DNA of 64,000 nt from Glycomyces amatae. GTDB taxonomy: Bacteria > Actinomycetota > Actinomycetes > Mycobacteriales > Micromonosporaceae. Of the stretch, positions 18,107 to 26,916 are shown one piece after another. A program made the position numbers and the translations under genes. The DNA lies in NCBI RefSeq assembly GCF_020991375.1, contig NZ_JAJLQZ010000009.1, forward strand, positions 1 to 64,000, given 5' to 3'. The stretch's first letter is position 1; the number at the start of each line of letters is the position of its first letter. The notes beneath the pieces are model-generated. The model had not been told where the DNA came from. It saw nothing but the letters and a program-made list of their open reading frames with translations, and ran no database searches.

Positions 18107-18112
18107 TAAAGT
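18107..18112 (+). promoter_or_regulatory. -10 box of a probably leaderless MerR-type gene
   Basis: TAAAGT lies nine bases before the ATG, with no ribosome binding site between. A transcript starting seven bases after the box would begin at or within two bases of the start codon. Repeated GTTGAA half-sites in the same 81-bp gap (about 18055 and 18069) could be operator elements. Confidence 0.45.
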
Positions 18113-18121
18113 CTCAAACCG

Positions 18122-18829
18122 ATGACGAACCTGCGGCCTTCCGACCTCGCGCGGGAGCACGGCCTGTCGACCCAGACGGTGCGCAACTACGAGCGCGACG
18201 GGTGCCTCCCGCCCGCCGGGCGCACCCCCGGCGGCCACCGGGCCTACACCGAGGTCCACGCGGCGGCCCTCCGCGCCTTCCTCGCGCTGACCAGGGCCTA
18301 CGGGCACGCGACCGCCGCCGAGGTCATGCACGCGCTGCACGACGGGAAGCTCGACGACGCCCTGATGGTCGTCGACCGCGGCCACGAGCAGCTCCTGCGC
18401 GACCGGACCACCCTCGACGCCGTGCGGGCGGCGGTCACGGGCCTGACGGCCGAGCCCGCGAGCGACTTGCGCCCCTTCACCATCGGCGAGGTCGCGTACC
18501 GGCTCCGCGTGACCCCGGCGACGCTGCGCAACTGGGAGGGCGCCGGGATACTCGCCCCCGCCAGGGACCGGGCCGGGTACCGCCGCTTCGACGCCGAGGA
18601 CGTCCGCGACGCCGAGCTCGCCCACCTGCTGCGGCGCGGCGGCTACCCGCTGGACCACATCGCGACCGTGGTCCAGCAGGTCCGGACGGCGGGCGGCGCC
18701 GAGGCGCTGTCCGAGGCCCTGGAGGACTGGCGCCGCAGGCTGACCGGCCAGGGCCTCGCCATGCTCGAGGCCGCCGCGCACCTCAGCCGCTACCTGGACG
18801 CCGGCCCGCCGCGCTCCGGCGGCCGCTGA
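18122..18829 (+). CDS. MerR-family regulator with two HTH domains (TioE-like)
   Basis: A 235-residue protein containing two MerR-type winged-helix DNA-binding domains: LRPSDLAREHGLSTQTVRNYERDG (about 4-27) with GGHRAYTEV, and FTIGEVAYRLRVTPATLRNWEGAG (about 120-143) with AGYRRFDAEDV. This layout matches TioE-family regulators, known in actinomycetes near antibiotic or detoxification genes. It faces the erythromycin-esterase-like gene across 81 bp, which suggests that it controls that gene and itself. The start has no ribosome binding site, and a leaderless transcript is likely. Confidence 0.88.
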   Translation: MTNLRPSDLAREHGLSTQTVRNYERDGCLPPAGRTPGGHRAYTEVHAAALRAFLALTRAYGHATAAEVMHALHDGKLDDALMVVDRGHEQLLRDRTTLDAVRAAVTGLTAEPASDLRPFTIGEVAYRLRVTPATLRNWEGAGILAPARDRAGYRRFDAEDVRDAELAHLLRRGGYPLDHIATVVQQVRTAGGAEALSEALEDWRRRLTGQGLAMLEAAAHLSRYLDAGPPRSGGR

Positions 18830-18847
18830 CCTCCGGCGCGGCCCGGT

Positions 18848-19963
18848 TCACGCCGCGGCCGGGACCTGCCGCTGCCCCGGTCCGGTGTAGGCGCTCAGCG
18901 GGCGGATCAGGGCGTTCGCGGCGAGCTGCTCGATGACGTGCGCCGACCAGCCGGTGATGCGGGACATGACGAACAGCGGCGTGAACATCGGGATGTCGAA
19001 GCCCATGAGGTGGTAGGCGGGCCCGGCCGGGAAGTCCAGGTTCGGGTGGAGCCCCTTGGCCTCCAGCATCGCCGCCTCGAGCTCCTCGTACATCGCGACC
19101 CACCTGCCGCCGTCGACCCGCTCGGCCATGGCCGTGAACGCGGCCTTCATGGTCGGCACCCGCGAGTCCGCGCCCTTGTAGACCCGGTGCCCGAACCCCA
19201 TGACCTTCTCCTTGGCCGCCAACCGGTCCCGGAGCCAGTCCCGGGCGAGGGCCGGGTCGCCGATCTCGAGCATCATGCGCATGACGGCCTCGTTCGCGCC
19301 GCCGTGCAGGGGCCCCTTGAGCGCGCCGATCGCGGCGGTCACGGCCGAGTAGATGTCCGACAGCGTGGACGCGACCACGCGCGCGGTGAACGTGGAGGCG
19401 TTGAAGCTGTGCTCGGCGTACAGGATCATCGAGATCTCGAAGCAGCGCAGCACCTCCGGCGCGGGCACCTCTCCGAAGCACATGTGGAAGAAGTTCTGGG
19501 TGAAGCCCAGCCCCGCGTCCGGCGGGATGCGGTCCAGGCCCCTGCGGCGCCGGTGGCCGTGGGCGATCACCGTGGGCAGCTTGGCGAACATCGCCTCGGC
19601 CTTGGCCCGGTTGGCGGCCGGGCTGTTGTCGTCCTCTGCCGGGTCCTCCGCGCCGAGGCAGCTGACGGCGGTGCGCAGCAGGTCCATCGGGTGGCAGTTG
19701 TCCGGGACGCGGTCGATCACGCCGATGGTCGAGCGGGTCACCTCCCGCTGCGCCCGCTCGCGCTCGGTGAAACGCCGCAGCGCGGCCCCGTCGGGCAGCT
19801 CGCCGTACCAGATGAGGTGCGCGACCTCCTCGAAGCTCCGCGACGCCGCGAGCTGCTGCACGGGGTAGCCGCGGTAGGTCAGCGAGTTGGTCTCGGGCAC
19901 GACCTCGGAGATCGCGGTGGTGTCCGCGACCACCCCGGCCAGGCCCTTGCGGATGTCGCTCAT
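18848..19963 (-). CDS. prpC: 2-methylcitrate synthase
   Basis: A 371-residue citrate-synthase-fold enzyme that condenses propionyl-CoA with oxaloacetate to 2-methylcitrate. Catalytic residues are visible: His in LYAEHSFNAST, His in KVMGFGHRVYKG and Asp in LHPNLDFPAGPAYHLMGF. The GPLHGGANEAVMRMM segment binds the substrates. Its place as the third gene after prpD and prpB, with a four-base ATGA overlap with prpB, supports methylcitrate rather than citrate synthase. It is expected to be induced with the operon on propionate or odd-chain fatty acids. Confidence 0.95.
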   Translation of the reverse strand: MSDIRKGLAGVVADTTAISEVVPETNSLTYRGYPVQQLAASRSFEEVAHLIWYGELPDGAALRRFTERERAQREVTRSTIGVIDRVPDNCHPMDLLRTAVSCLGAEDPAEDDNSPAANRAKAEAMFAKLPTVIAHGHRRRRGLDRIPPDAGLGFTQNFFHMCFGEVPAPEVLRCFEISMILYAEHSFNASTFTARVVASTLSDIYSAVTAAIGALKGPLHGGANEAVMRMMLEIGDPALARDWLRDRLAAKEKVMGFGHRVYKGADSRVPTMKAAFTAMAERVDGGRWVAMYEELEAAMLEAKGLHPNLDFPAGPAYHLMGFDIPMFTPLFVMSRITGWSAHVIEQLAANALIRPLSAYTGPGQRQVPAAA

Positions 19964-20865
19964 GCGTCCCTCCCCGGGATCTGAAAATCGAACAGCTCCT
20001 GGTCGAACGCCGCGTAGGAGGCGTAGTCGACCAGCTCGTACAGGCGCGCCCGGGTCTGCATCCGGTCCACCACGGACGCCTGCGTGCCTTCGGCGTTCAG
20101 CGTCTCCAGCAGGGTCTCGACCGCGCCCATCGCGGCGCGGAGGCTGCTCACCGGCCAGATGACGGCGTTGTAGCCGAGCTCCTGCAACCGCTCGGCGCCG
20201 AGCAGCGGCGAGGCCCCGAACTCGGTCATGTTCGCCAGCAGCGGCACGTCGACCGCCGCGCGGAACGCGGCGAACTCGGCCTCGTCGCGCATCGCCTCGG
20301 GGAACACCATGTCCGCCCCGGCGTCCACATAGGCCTTCGCCCGGTCGATGGCGGCGTCCAGGCCCTCGACGGCGCGGGCGTCGGTGCGGGCGCAGACCAC
20401 GAAGTCGGGGTCGGTGCGGGCCCGCACCGCCGCGGCCACGCGGCGGACCATCTGCTCGACCGGGACGACCTGCTTGCCGTCGAGGTGGCCGCAGCGCTTG
20501 GGGTTCACCTGGTCCTCCAGGTGCAGCCCGGCGAGCCCGGCGTCCTCGAACGCGCCGACCGAGCGCGCCACGTTGGACACCTCGCCGAAGCCGGTGTCGG
20601 CGTCGACGAGCGTCGGCAGGTCCGTGGCGCGCGCGATCTGCCCGCCCCGCCCGGCCACCTCCGTCAGCGTCGTCAGTCCGATGTCGGGCAGGGCGAGGTC
20701 GGCCGCGAGCGCGGCCCCGGAGGCGTAGACGCCGTCGAAGCCGTGGTCGGCGACGGCCCGCGCGGCCAGCGGCGAGAACGCCCCGGGCAGGCGCTGGATC
20801 CGCCCCGAGGCCAGGCCCTCGCGCAGTCGGCGGCGCTTGTCGGCGGGCGTGGTGCGCTGCGTCAT
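19960..20865 (-). CDS. prpB: 2-methylisocitrate lyase
   Basis: A 301-residue member of the isocitrate lyase/PEP mutase superfamily that splits 2-methylisocitrate into pyruvate and succinate, the last step of the cycle. The signature KRCGH loop is in HLEDQVNPKRCGHLDGK, with the Cys as general acid/base. Metal ligands lie in LPTLVDADTGFGE, and the substrate-loop residues SGAALAADLALPDIGLTT are also present. Both ends overlap neighbours by four bases (prpD stop and prpC start), which indicates translational coupling. Confidence 0.96.
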   Translation of the reverse strand: MTQRTTPADKRRRLREGLASGRIQRLPGAFSPLAARAVADHGFDGVYASGAALAADLALPDIGLTTLTEVAGRGGQIARATDLPTLVDADTGFGEVSNVARSVGAFEDAGLAGLHLEDQVNPKRCGHLDGKQVVPVEQMVRRVAAAVRARTDPDFVVCARTDARAVEGLDAAIDRAKAYVDAGADMVFPEAMRDEAEFAAFRAAVDVPLLANMTEFGASPLLGAERLQELGYNAVIWPVSSLRAAMGAVETLLETLNAEGTQASVVDRMQTRARLYELVDYASYAAFDQELFDFQIPGRDA

Positions 20866-22361
20866 CAGAAGAGTCCTCCGCGGTTCGGTTCGGTGAGCGC
20901 CGGGGCCGAGAGGTTCAACTGCCGGACCTCCTCGGCGTCGAGCCGGTCGAGGCGGCGGGCCAGGTCCAGGAACCGGTCCTGCTCGGCCGCGTCGACCACG
21001 CCTTCGGCGAGTCGGCGGAACTTCGCGATGTACTGCTCGCGCCCGAAGGGCCTCGCGCCCCTGGGGTGCGCGTCGGCCACGGCGATCTCGTCCTCGATCC
21101 GCGAGCCGTCCTCGAGCGTCACCGTCACCCGGCCCCCGAAGGCCCGCTCATCCGGGTCGGGGTCGTGGTACCGGGCCGTCCACTCCGGATCCTCGACCGT
21201 GCGGACCTTGCGCCACAGGCGCACGGTCGACTCCCGGTGCGCCCGTTCAGGAGTGTAGGACCGCTCGTGGTGCCAGTCCCGGTCCTCCAGGGCCACCGCG
21301 AAGATGTAGAGGATCGAGTGGTCCAGGGTCTCGCGGCTGGCGTCCGGGTCGGTCTTCTGCGGGTCGTTCGCGCCCGTTCCGATCACGTGGTGCGTGTGGT
21401 GGCTCGTGCGGATCACGACCTCCGCGACGCGCGAGAGGTCCCCGATCCGGGGCGCGAGGCGCCGCGCCAGGTCGATGAGCGCCTGGCTCTGGTACTCCGC
21501 CGAGTGCTCCTTGGTGTACGTGTCCAGGATGGCGCGCTTGGGCTCCCCGGCCTCGGGCAGCGGCACCTCGTACCGGGCCCCGGGCCCGCCGAGCAGCCGC
21601 GCGATCACGCCGTCCTCGCCCTCGTAGACCGGCGAGGGCGCGCCCTCGCCGCGCATGGCCCGGTCGACCGCCTCGACCGCGAGCTTCCCGGCGAACGCGG
21701 GGGCGTACGCCTTCCACGACGAGATCGCGCCCTTGCGGCTCTGCCTCGTGGTCGTCGTGGTGTGCAGCGCCTGGCCCACCGCCTGGTACACCGTCTCGGC
21801 GTCCAGGCCCAGCAGCGTCCCGATCCCGGCCGCCGCCGAGGGCCCCAGGTGCGCGATGTGGTCGATCCGGTGCTCGTGCAGGCAGATCCCGCGCACCAGG
21901 TCCACCTGGACCTCGTACCCGGTCGCGATGCCGCGCACCAGCGCCCGCCCGTCCAGGCCCCGGTGCTGGGCCACCGCCAGGACCGGCGGGATGTTGTCGC
22001 CGGGGTGCGAGTAGTCGGCGGCCAGGAACGTGTCGTGGAAGTCGAGCTCGCGCACGGCGACCCCGTTCGCCCACGCCGCCCACTCGGGGGAGACCCGCGG
22101 CGCGGGCCCGAGGCCGAACACGCCCGCGCCGGGCCGGTACGGGTGGGCCAGCGCCTGCGCCCGGGCGTTCACCACGGGGGAGCGGGCCAGCGACGCGGCC
22201 GCGACCGCCGCGTTGTCGATGACCCGGTTCCCGATCATCTCGGCGACCTCGGGCTCGACCTCCACGGGGTCGGCCGCGACCCGCGCGATCCTCCAGGCGA
22301 GCTGCTCCTCGCGGGGCAGCTCCTCCGCGGAGGCGTACGTCCGGACCACATGTGTCTGCAA
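20865..22361 (-). CDS. prpD: 2-methylcitrate dehydratase
   Basis: A 498-residue MmgE/PrpD-fold enzyme that dehydrates 2-methylcitrate to 2-methyl-cis-aconitate without an iron-sulfur cluster. Family segments include [22 protein letters not shown] near the active site, [43 protein letters not shown] and VYEGEDGVI. The start is a TTG placed six bases after GAGGAG, giving [20 protein letters not shown], which matches how PrpD proteins begin; a GTG four codons later is the alternative. It is the first gene of the operon, directly downstream of the control element shared with the regulator. Confidence 0.95.
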   Translation of the reverse strand: MQTHVVRTYASAEELPREEQLAWRIARVAADPVEVEPEVAEMIGNRVIDNAAVAAASLARSPVVNARAQALAHPYRPGAGVFGLGPAPRVSPEWAAWANGVAVRELDFHDTFLAADYSHPGDNIPPVLAVAQHRGLDGRALVRGIATGYEVQVDLVRGICLHEHRIDHIAHLGPSAAAGIGTLLGLDAETVYQAVGQALHTTTTTRQSRKGAISSWKAYAPAFAGKLAVEAVDRAMRGEGAPSPVYEGEDGVIARLLGGPGARYEVPLPEAGEPKRAILDTYTKEHSAEYQSQALIDLARRLAPRIGDLSRVAEVVIRTSHHTHHVIGTGANDPQKTDPDASRETLDHSILYIFAVALEDRDWHHERSYTPERAHRESTVRLWRKVRTVEDPEWTARYHDPDPDERAFGGRVTVTLEDGSRIEDEIAVADAHPRGARPFGREQYIAKFRRLAEGVVDAAEQDRFLDLARRLDRLDAEEVRQLNLSAPALTEPNRGGLF

Positions 22362-22421
22362 CTGGATCTCCTCGCCCTGCGGCCACCGCCGCGTTCCGTT
22401 CCTCTGCCCGAAGGGTAGGTT

Positions 22422-22510
22422 CACAGTATGCACAGATCCGAATCCCCTTGAAACAGCTGTAAATGTGGTTTCTTGTGGAATTTTTCGGCCGCAGTTGTGA
22501 ATCTTGTGAA
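22422..22510. promoter_or_regulatory. Control element A: prpD promoter and PrpR/RamB-type operators
   Basis: The divergent gap holds, on the prpD strand, a CATACT -10-like box (22425-22430) with TTCAAG 16 bases upstream. Farther upstream is a 20-base block (22463-22482) holding the TTC-N5-GAA imperfect palindrome TTCTTGTGGAA, and then two TTGTGAA repeats nine bases apart (22495 and 22504) next to the regulator's ribosome binding site. Every element recurs with the same order and spacing at 25582-25669. The layout fits activation of prpD and feedback on the regulator gene. Confidence 0.8.
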
Positions 22511-22521
22511 AGGGCGTGGTC

Positions 22522-23943
22522 ATGGCGTTGAAGAAGGCGAAGGTCGGGCTGCGGCTGCGCCGCTTCCGCGAGGAGCAGGGCCTCACCCAGGCCGCGCTGG
22601 CCTCGGCGCTGGGCATCTCGACCAGCTACGTCAACCAGATGGAGTCGAACCAGCGGCCCATCACCGGCCCGGTCCTGCTGCGCCTCGCCGAGGTCTACGA
22701 CGTGGACGTGCAGCGCTTCTCCGCCGCCGAGAGCGACCGGCTGGCCGCGCAGCTGCGCGACGCCCTCGCCGACACCGCCCACGCCGAGCAGGTCCCGCCC
22801 TCCGAGACCCGCCAGCTCGCCGAGGGCGCCCCCGAACTCGCGCGCTACGTCGTGGACCTGCACCGCCGCTACCGGCACGCCCTGGAGCGCAACGCCGCCA
22901 TGAGCGCCGAACTCGACGCCGGGGCCTCGCCCACGGCCTACGAGGAGGTGCGGGACCTGTTCTACGCCAAGCGCAACTACATCCCCGAACTGGACGAGGC
23001 CGCCGAGCGGCTCTGCGCCGAGGCCGGCCTCCACCCCGATCCCGTCGGCGGCCTGACGCGGCTGCTGCGCGAGCGCCACGGCACCGCCGTCGCCGACCTC
23101 GACCCGGCCGAGCAGGCCCGCACGAAGCGCCGCTTCGACCCCGAGACCCGGGTCCTGCGCCTCTCCGCGCTCCTGAACCCCGCCCAGCGCGCGTTCCAGC
23201 TCGCGACCCACCTGGCCCTGACCGGGTTCGCCGACCTCATCGAACCGCAGGTCGCCGCCGCGGACCTGTCAGGGGACGAGGCGCGGGCCCTGGCGCGGGT
23301 GGGCCTCGCCAACTACTTCGCCGGGGCCCTGATCCTGCCCTACGGCGCCTTCCACAGGGCCGCCGAGGAACTGCGCTACGACATCGACCTGCTCCAGCGC
23401 CGCTTCCACGTCGGCTACGAGACCGTCGCCCACCGCCTGAGCACGCTCCAGCGGCCCGGCGCGCGGGGCGTGCCGTTCTTCTTCGTCCGCGTCGACCGGG
23501 CCGGGAACATCTCGAAGCGCCAGTCCGCCACCGACTTCCACTTCTCGCGCGTCGGCGGCACCTGCCCCCTGTGGAACGTCTACGAGGCGTTCTCCCAGCC
23601 CGGCGCGGTCCGCACGCAGCTGGCCCAGATGCCGGACGGGCGCGCCTACCTGTGGGTCGCGCGCACCGTCACCAGCAGCTACGGCGGCTTCGGGACGCCC
23701 ACCAAGACCTTCGCGGTGGGCCTGGGCTGCGACCTCCACCACGCCCACCGCCTGGTCTACGCCGACGGCCTCGACCTGGCGAACCCCGCCGCCCGCACCC
23801 CGATCGGGCCCGGGTGCAAGGTGTGCGACCGGGACGGCTGCCCGCAGCGGGCCTTCCCGGCCATCGGCAAGCCGCTGGAGGCGACCGGCCACCGCAGCCG
23901 GTTCACCCCCTACCCCTCGACCACCGAGCCCGACCGGGACTGA
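22522..23943 (+). CDS. prpR: PrpR/RamB-like short-chain fatty acid regulator
   Basis: A 473-residue transcription factor. The N-terminal XRE helix-turn-helix ([24 protein letters not shown], about 10-33) is followed by an IrrE/ImmA-like middle domain in which the peptidase HExxH is not retained (FQLATHLAL at the equivalent place). The C-terminal DUF2083-type domain carries the Cys set GTCP, GLGC and [10 protein letters not shown]; in Mycobacterium tuberculosis PrpR the equivalent region binds an Fe-S cluster and acyl-CoA. It is divergent from prpDBC and so is probably its propionyl-CoA-responsive activator. The ATG lies eight bases after GAAAGGG; a GTG two codons earlier is too close to it. 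Confidence 0.9.
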   Translation: MALKKAKVGLRLRRFREEQGLTQAALASALGISTSYVNQMESNQRPITGPVLLRLAEVYDVDVQRFSAAESDRLAAQLRDALADTAHAEQVPPSETRQLAEGAPELARYVVDLHRRYRHALERNAAMSAELDAGASPTAYEEVRDLFYAKRNYIPELDEAAERLCAEAGLHPDPVGGLTRLLRERHGTAVADLDPAEQARTKRRFDPETRVLRLSALLNPAQRAFQLATHLALTGFADLIEPQVAAADLSGDEARALARVGLANYFAGALILPYGAFHRAAEELRYDIDLLQRRFHVGYETVAHRLSTLQRPGARGVPFFFVRVDRAGNISKRQSATDFHFSRVGGTCPLWNVYEAFSQPGAVRTQLAQMPDGRAYLWVARTVTSSYGGFGTPTKTFAVGLGCDLHHAHRLVYADGLDLANPAARTPIGPGCKVCDRDGCPQRAFPAIGKPLEATGHRSRFTPYPSTTEPDRD

Positions 23944-23949
23944 GCCCGG

Positions 23950-25152
23950 TCAGCCCCCCATCGCCTCGCGCAGGATCGCGACGCCGCGGTCGATCTCGTC
24001 GGGCTCGACCACCAGCGGCGGTGCGATGCGGACGGTCCGGTGGTGGGTCTCCTTGCACAGCAGGCCGTTGCGGGCCGCGCGCTCGCAGACCTCGCGGGCG
24101 GTCGGGCCGCCGTCGGCGAGGTCCACGCCCGCCCACAGGCCGCACACCCGCACCGCGTCCACGCGGCTCGGGTCGAGCCCGGCGAGCGCGGCCTCGAGGT
24201 GCTTGCCGAGGTCCTGGGCGCGCGCCTGCCACTCGCCGGTGGCGAGCATGGCGACGACCTCGGTCCCGACCGCGGCGGCGAGCGGGTTGCCGCCGAACGT
24301 GGACCCGTGGGTGCCGGGCGTGAAGACGTCCATGACCTCGCGGTCGGCCGCGACCGCCGAGACCGGCACGATGCCGCCGCCGAGGGCCTTGCCCAGCAGG
24401 TACACGTCGGGGACCACGCCCTCCCGGTCGCATGCGAAGGTGCGCCCGGTGCGGGCCAGGCCCGACTGGATCTCGTCGGCGATCATCAGCACGCCGTTCC
24501 GGTCGCAGGCCTCGCGGACCGCGCGCAGGTAGCCGGCCGGCGGGATCAGGACGCCCGCCTCGCCCTGCACCGGCTCGACGAGGACGGCGACCGTGTCGGG
24601 CCCGATCGCGGCGGTGAGCGCGTCGGCGTCGCCGTAGGGCACCGAGTCGAACCCGGGCGCGAAGGGCCCGAACCCCTCTCGCGCCGACGGGTCGGAGGAG
24701 AAGCCCACGATGGTGGTGGTCCGTCCGTGGAAGTTCCCGTCGAACACGACGATCCGCGCCCGGTCCGCCGCGACGCCCTTGCGCTCGTACCCCCATTTGC
24801 GGGCGGCCTTGATCGCGGTCTCGACCGCTTCGGCGCCGGTGTTCATCGGCAGGACGGCGTCCTTGCCGCACAGCTCGGCGAGCCCGGACAGGAACGGCCC
24901 CAGCGCGTCGGTGTGGAAGGCCCGCGAGGCGAGGGTGAGCCGGTCGAGCTGGGCCTTCGCGGCCCCGACCAGCCGCGGGTGCCGGTGCCCGAAGTTGACC
25001 GCCGAGTACGCGGCGAGCCAGTCGAGGTAGCGGTTCCCCTCGGTGTCGGTGACCCACGCGCCCTCGCCTTCGGCGAGCACCACCGGCAGCGGGTGGTAGT
25101 TGTGCGCGCCGTATCGCTCCTCGAGCGCGGTCAGGTCGCTGGATCGGTTCAT
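23950..25152 (-). CDS. rocD: Ornithine--oxo-acid aminotransferase
   Basis: A 400-residue class III PLP-dependent transaminase that converts ornithine and 2-oxoglutarate to glutamate semialdehyde and glutamate in arginine and ornithine breakdown. The RocD hallmarks are RYLDWLAAYSAVNFGHRHP, LPMNTGAEAVETAIKAARKWGYE, the NFHGRTTTIVGFSSDP block, the PLP-binding Lys in YLLGKALGGGIVP, and GTHGSTFGGNPLA. It begins with a four-base overlap with the thioesterase gene, so the two form an operon. No other arginine-catabolic gene is nearby, and the link to the propionate cluster is unexplained. Confidence 0.92.
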   Translation of the reverse strand: MNRSSDLTALEERYGAHNYHPLPVVLAEGEGAWVTDTEGNRYLDWLAAYSAVNFGHRHPRLVGAAKAQLDRLTLASRAFHTDALGPFLSGLAELCGKDAVLPMNTGAEAVETAIKAARKWGYERKGVAADRARIVVFDGNFHGRTTTIVGFSSDPSAREGFGPFAPGFDSVPYGDADALTAAIGPDTVAVLVEPVQGEAGVLIPPAGYLRAVREACDRNGVLMIADEIQSGLARTGRTFACDREGVVPDVYLLGKALGGGIVPVSAVAADREVMDVFTPGTHGSTFGGNPLAAAVGTEVVAMLATGEWQARAQDLGKHLEAALAGLDPSRVDAVRVCGLWAGVDLADGGPTAREVCERAARNGLLCKETHHRTVRIAPPLVVEPDEIDRGVAILREAMGG

Positions 25153-25547
25153 GGGTGCCCTTTCGGTGTGCTGGTCGGTCGGGCCGGGCCCCAGCCCGGC
25201 GGGGGCTCGGCGGCGACCATGTGGAAGGTGCCGCGCACGGCTTCGCGGCGCTCGCCGCTCGGGAGGTCCTCGGCGACCACGACGACCGAGACGGTCATCG
25301 AGCGGCGGCCGCGCCGCTCGACCACGGCGGTGGCCTCGACGAGGTCGCCGGGCCGGATCGGCTGGGAGAAGGCGATGCCGTCGGCGCCCGCGCAGACGAC
25401 GTCGGTGCGGGCCTCGCGGCTCGCGGCCACGAACGCGGCCCGGTCCATCAGCGCCATGGCGGCCCCGCCGAACAGGGTGCCGCGGTGGTTGAGCTGCTCG
25501 GGGAACACGACGTCGGCGATCGTCGGGCCCGGTGCCGGTGTCGTCAT
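25149..25547 (-). CDS. Acyl-CoA thioesterase (hotdog fold)
   Basis: A 132-residue single-hotdog enzyme expected to hydrolyse acyl-CoA to free acid and CoA. PEQLNHRGTLFGGAAMALMDRAAFVAA matches the YciA/BFIT-type catalytic motif (N-H-x-G-T-x-F-G-G...D). The RPGDLVEATAVVERRGRRSM strand segment also fits. The Pro-rich C-terminal tail overlaps the rocD start. It is transcribed from control element B, a near-copy of the prpD control region, so a role in relieving propionyl- or short acyl-CoA build-up is a reasonable inference. GAGGAGG precedes the start. Confidence 0.88.
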   Translation of the reverse strand: MTTPAPGPTIADVVFPEQLNHRGTLFGGAAMALMDRAAFVAASREARTDVVCAGADGIAFSQPIRPGDLVEATAVVERRGRRSMTVSVVVVAEDLPSGERREAVRGTFHMVAAEPPPGWGPARPTSTPKGHP

Positions 25548-25560
25548 CGCGGTCGCCTCC

Positions 25561-26694
25561 TCATGGTCGCGGAACGTGATCCACAGTATGCGCAGCGCGG
25601 TTCCCGTTGGAACCGTTGCGGATGTGGTTTCTTGTGGAATTCTCCGGCCGGTGTTGTGAACGTTGTGAAGCCTCGGGGTGCAGCAGCGCGGCGGTGAGCG
25701 GCGCGGAGGAGTCGGCGGACAGGCCCGGCGGCGCCCACGGCGCCCCCGCCTCGACCAGCATGGACCCGACGGCGGCGATCATGGCGCCGTTGTCGGTGCA
25801 CAGCCGCGGCGCCGGGACGCGCAGCGCGATGCCGCGCTCGGCGCACCGCTCCTCGGCGAGCTCGCGCAGCCGCCCGTTCGCGGCCACGCCCCCGGCGATG
25901 ACGAGCGTGTCCACCCCGTGGTCGGCGCAGGCCGCGACCGCCTTGGCGGTGAGCACGTCGCACACGGCCTCCTGGAACGACGCGGCGATGTCCGCCACCG
26001 GCAGCGGCCCCTCGGCCGCCTCGACCCAGCGCGCCACCGCGGACTTCAACCCCGAGAAGGAGAACCCGTACTGCCCGACGGCGGCACGCGGGAACCGGAT
26101 CGCATCCGGGTCGCCGCCGAGGGCCGCCCTCGCGAGCGCGGGCCCGCCCGGATACCCCAGCCCCAGCAGCCGGGCGACCTTGTCGAAGGCCTCCCCGGCC
26201 GCGTCGTCGGCGGTGTCGCCCAGGTGCTCGATCGGGTCCCGGGCCAGGTCCCCGAGCATGAGCAGCGAGGTGTGCCCGCCCGAGACGACCAGGCCGACGC
26301 TCCGCTCGGGCAGCGGCCCGTGCTCGAGCGTGTCGGCGGCGACGTGCCCGGCGAGGTGGTGCACGCCGATCAGCGGCGCGCCCAGGGCGAGCGCGTACGC
26401 CTTCGCGGCGGCGATCCCCACCGTGAGCGCGGTCGCCAGGCCGGGCCCGGCGGTCACCGCGACCGCGTCCACGTCGCCCTTCCCCAGCCCGGCGCGCTCC
26501 AGCGCGGTCCGCACGGCCGGGACCATCGACTCCAGGTGCGCGCGGGCCGCGACCTCGGGCACGATCCCGCCGAACCGCGCGTGCCGGTCCATGCTCGTGG
26601 CCGTGCACTCGCCCAGCAGCCTTCCGTCCGCGACGAGCCCGACGCCGGTCTCGTCGCACGAGGACTCGATCCCGAGGACCACCGCGCCGCTCAT
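25561..26694 (-). CDS. tsaD: tRNA N6-threonylcarbamoyladenosine transferase TsaD with extended C-terminus
   Basis: A 377-residue ASKHA-fold protein that transfers threonylcarbamoyl to A37 of ANN-decoding tRNAs with TsaB/E partners. Seen are [13 protein letters not shown], the metal-ligand histidines in [52 protein letters not shown] and the metal Asp in [11 protein letters not shown]. The ATG with AAAGGGGG upstream gives the canonical start. The last 35 or so residues (from about [16 protein letters not shown]) exceed the normal family end and are encoded by the control element of the next operon. No tsaB, tsaE or groES is beside it, so this may be the only copy or a paralogue. Confidence 0.92.
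   Translation of the reverse strand: MSGAVVLGIESSCDETGVGLVADGRLLGECTATSMDRHARFGGIVPEVAARAHLESMVPAVRTALERAGLGKGDVDAVAVTAGPGLATALTVGIAAAKAYALALGAPLIGVHHLAGHVAADTLEHGPLPERSVGLVVSGGHTSLLMLGDLARDPIEHLGDTADDAAGEAFDKVARLLGLGYPGGPALARAALGGDPDAIRFPRAAVGQYGFSFSGLKSAVARWVEAAEGPLPVADIAASFQEAVCDVLTAKAVAACADHGVDTLVIAGGVAANGRLRELAEERCAERGIALRVPAPRLCTDNGAMIAAVGSMLVEAGAPWAPPGLSADSSAPLTAALLHPEASQRSQHRPENSTRNHIRNGSNGNRAAHTVDHVPRP
25582..25669. promoter_or_regulatory. Control element B: thioesterase-rocD promoter, near-copy of the prpD control region
   Basis: Repeats element A in order and spacing: CACAGTATGC (reverse CATACT -10 box), a TTCCAA -35-like box 16 bases further up, the identical 20-base block at 25622-25641, CGGCCG, and two TTGTGAA repeats nine bases apart (25654 and 25663). 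It faces the thioesterase gene 35 bp away and lies within the 3' end of tsaD. The PrpR-like regulator probably binds both copies. Confidence 0.8.
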
Positions 26695-26799
26695 GCGGAC
26701 GCCCCCTTTAGGCCCGCCCGCGCCCTGCCGGCACTCCGCGTCTCCGCCTCCACTGGCCCGTCCTCTCGCCCCGCCGGTCACTGCGCACCGATCCTACTA

Positions 26800-26816
26800 T
26801 TGCAACCGTGTTGCAA
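26800..26816. promoter_or_regulatory. Candidate Nur (nickel regulator) box
   Basis: TTGCAA-CCGTG-TTGCAA fits the Streptomyces Nur consensus TTGCAA-N5-TTGCAA exactly. It sits in a perfect palindrome with nine-base arms (26798-26818). It lies between tsaD and the divergent CopD-like gene, 101 bp before the latter's start codon. Confidence 0.55.
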
Positions 26817-26882
26817 TAAGGGACGGGAGCGGCGAGCGGCGCCGCTCACCTCGGCACGGAGGAACTCCGTGCTCCATAAATA

Positions 26883-26910
26883 TTGATTCATATAGATTCT
26901 TTGAGATAAT
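26883..26910 (+). promoter_or_regulatory. Promoter of the CopD-like gene, leaderless
   Basis: TTGATT (26883-26888) and GATAAT (26905-26910) are 16 bases apart in a locally AT-rich patch. Seven bases after the -10 box is the GTG start itself, so the mRNA should begin at the start codon. A hairpin with eight-base arms (26854-26872) lies just upstream of the promoter. Confidence 0.7.
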
Positions 26911-26916
26911 GGGAGC

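Noticed and set aside
18041-18781. N-terminal extension of the erythromycin-esterase-like protein
   Set aside because: This stretch is antisense to the MerR-type gene and would nearly double the usual family length.
22362-22616. N-terminal extension of PrpD
   Set aside because: The frame passes through the control region. The TTG with a well-spaced GAGGAG gives the family N-terminus.
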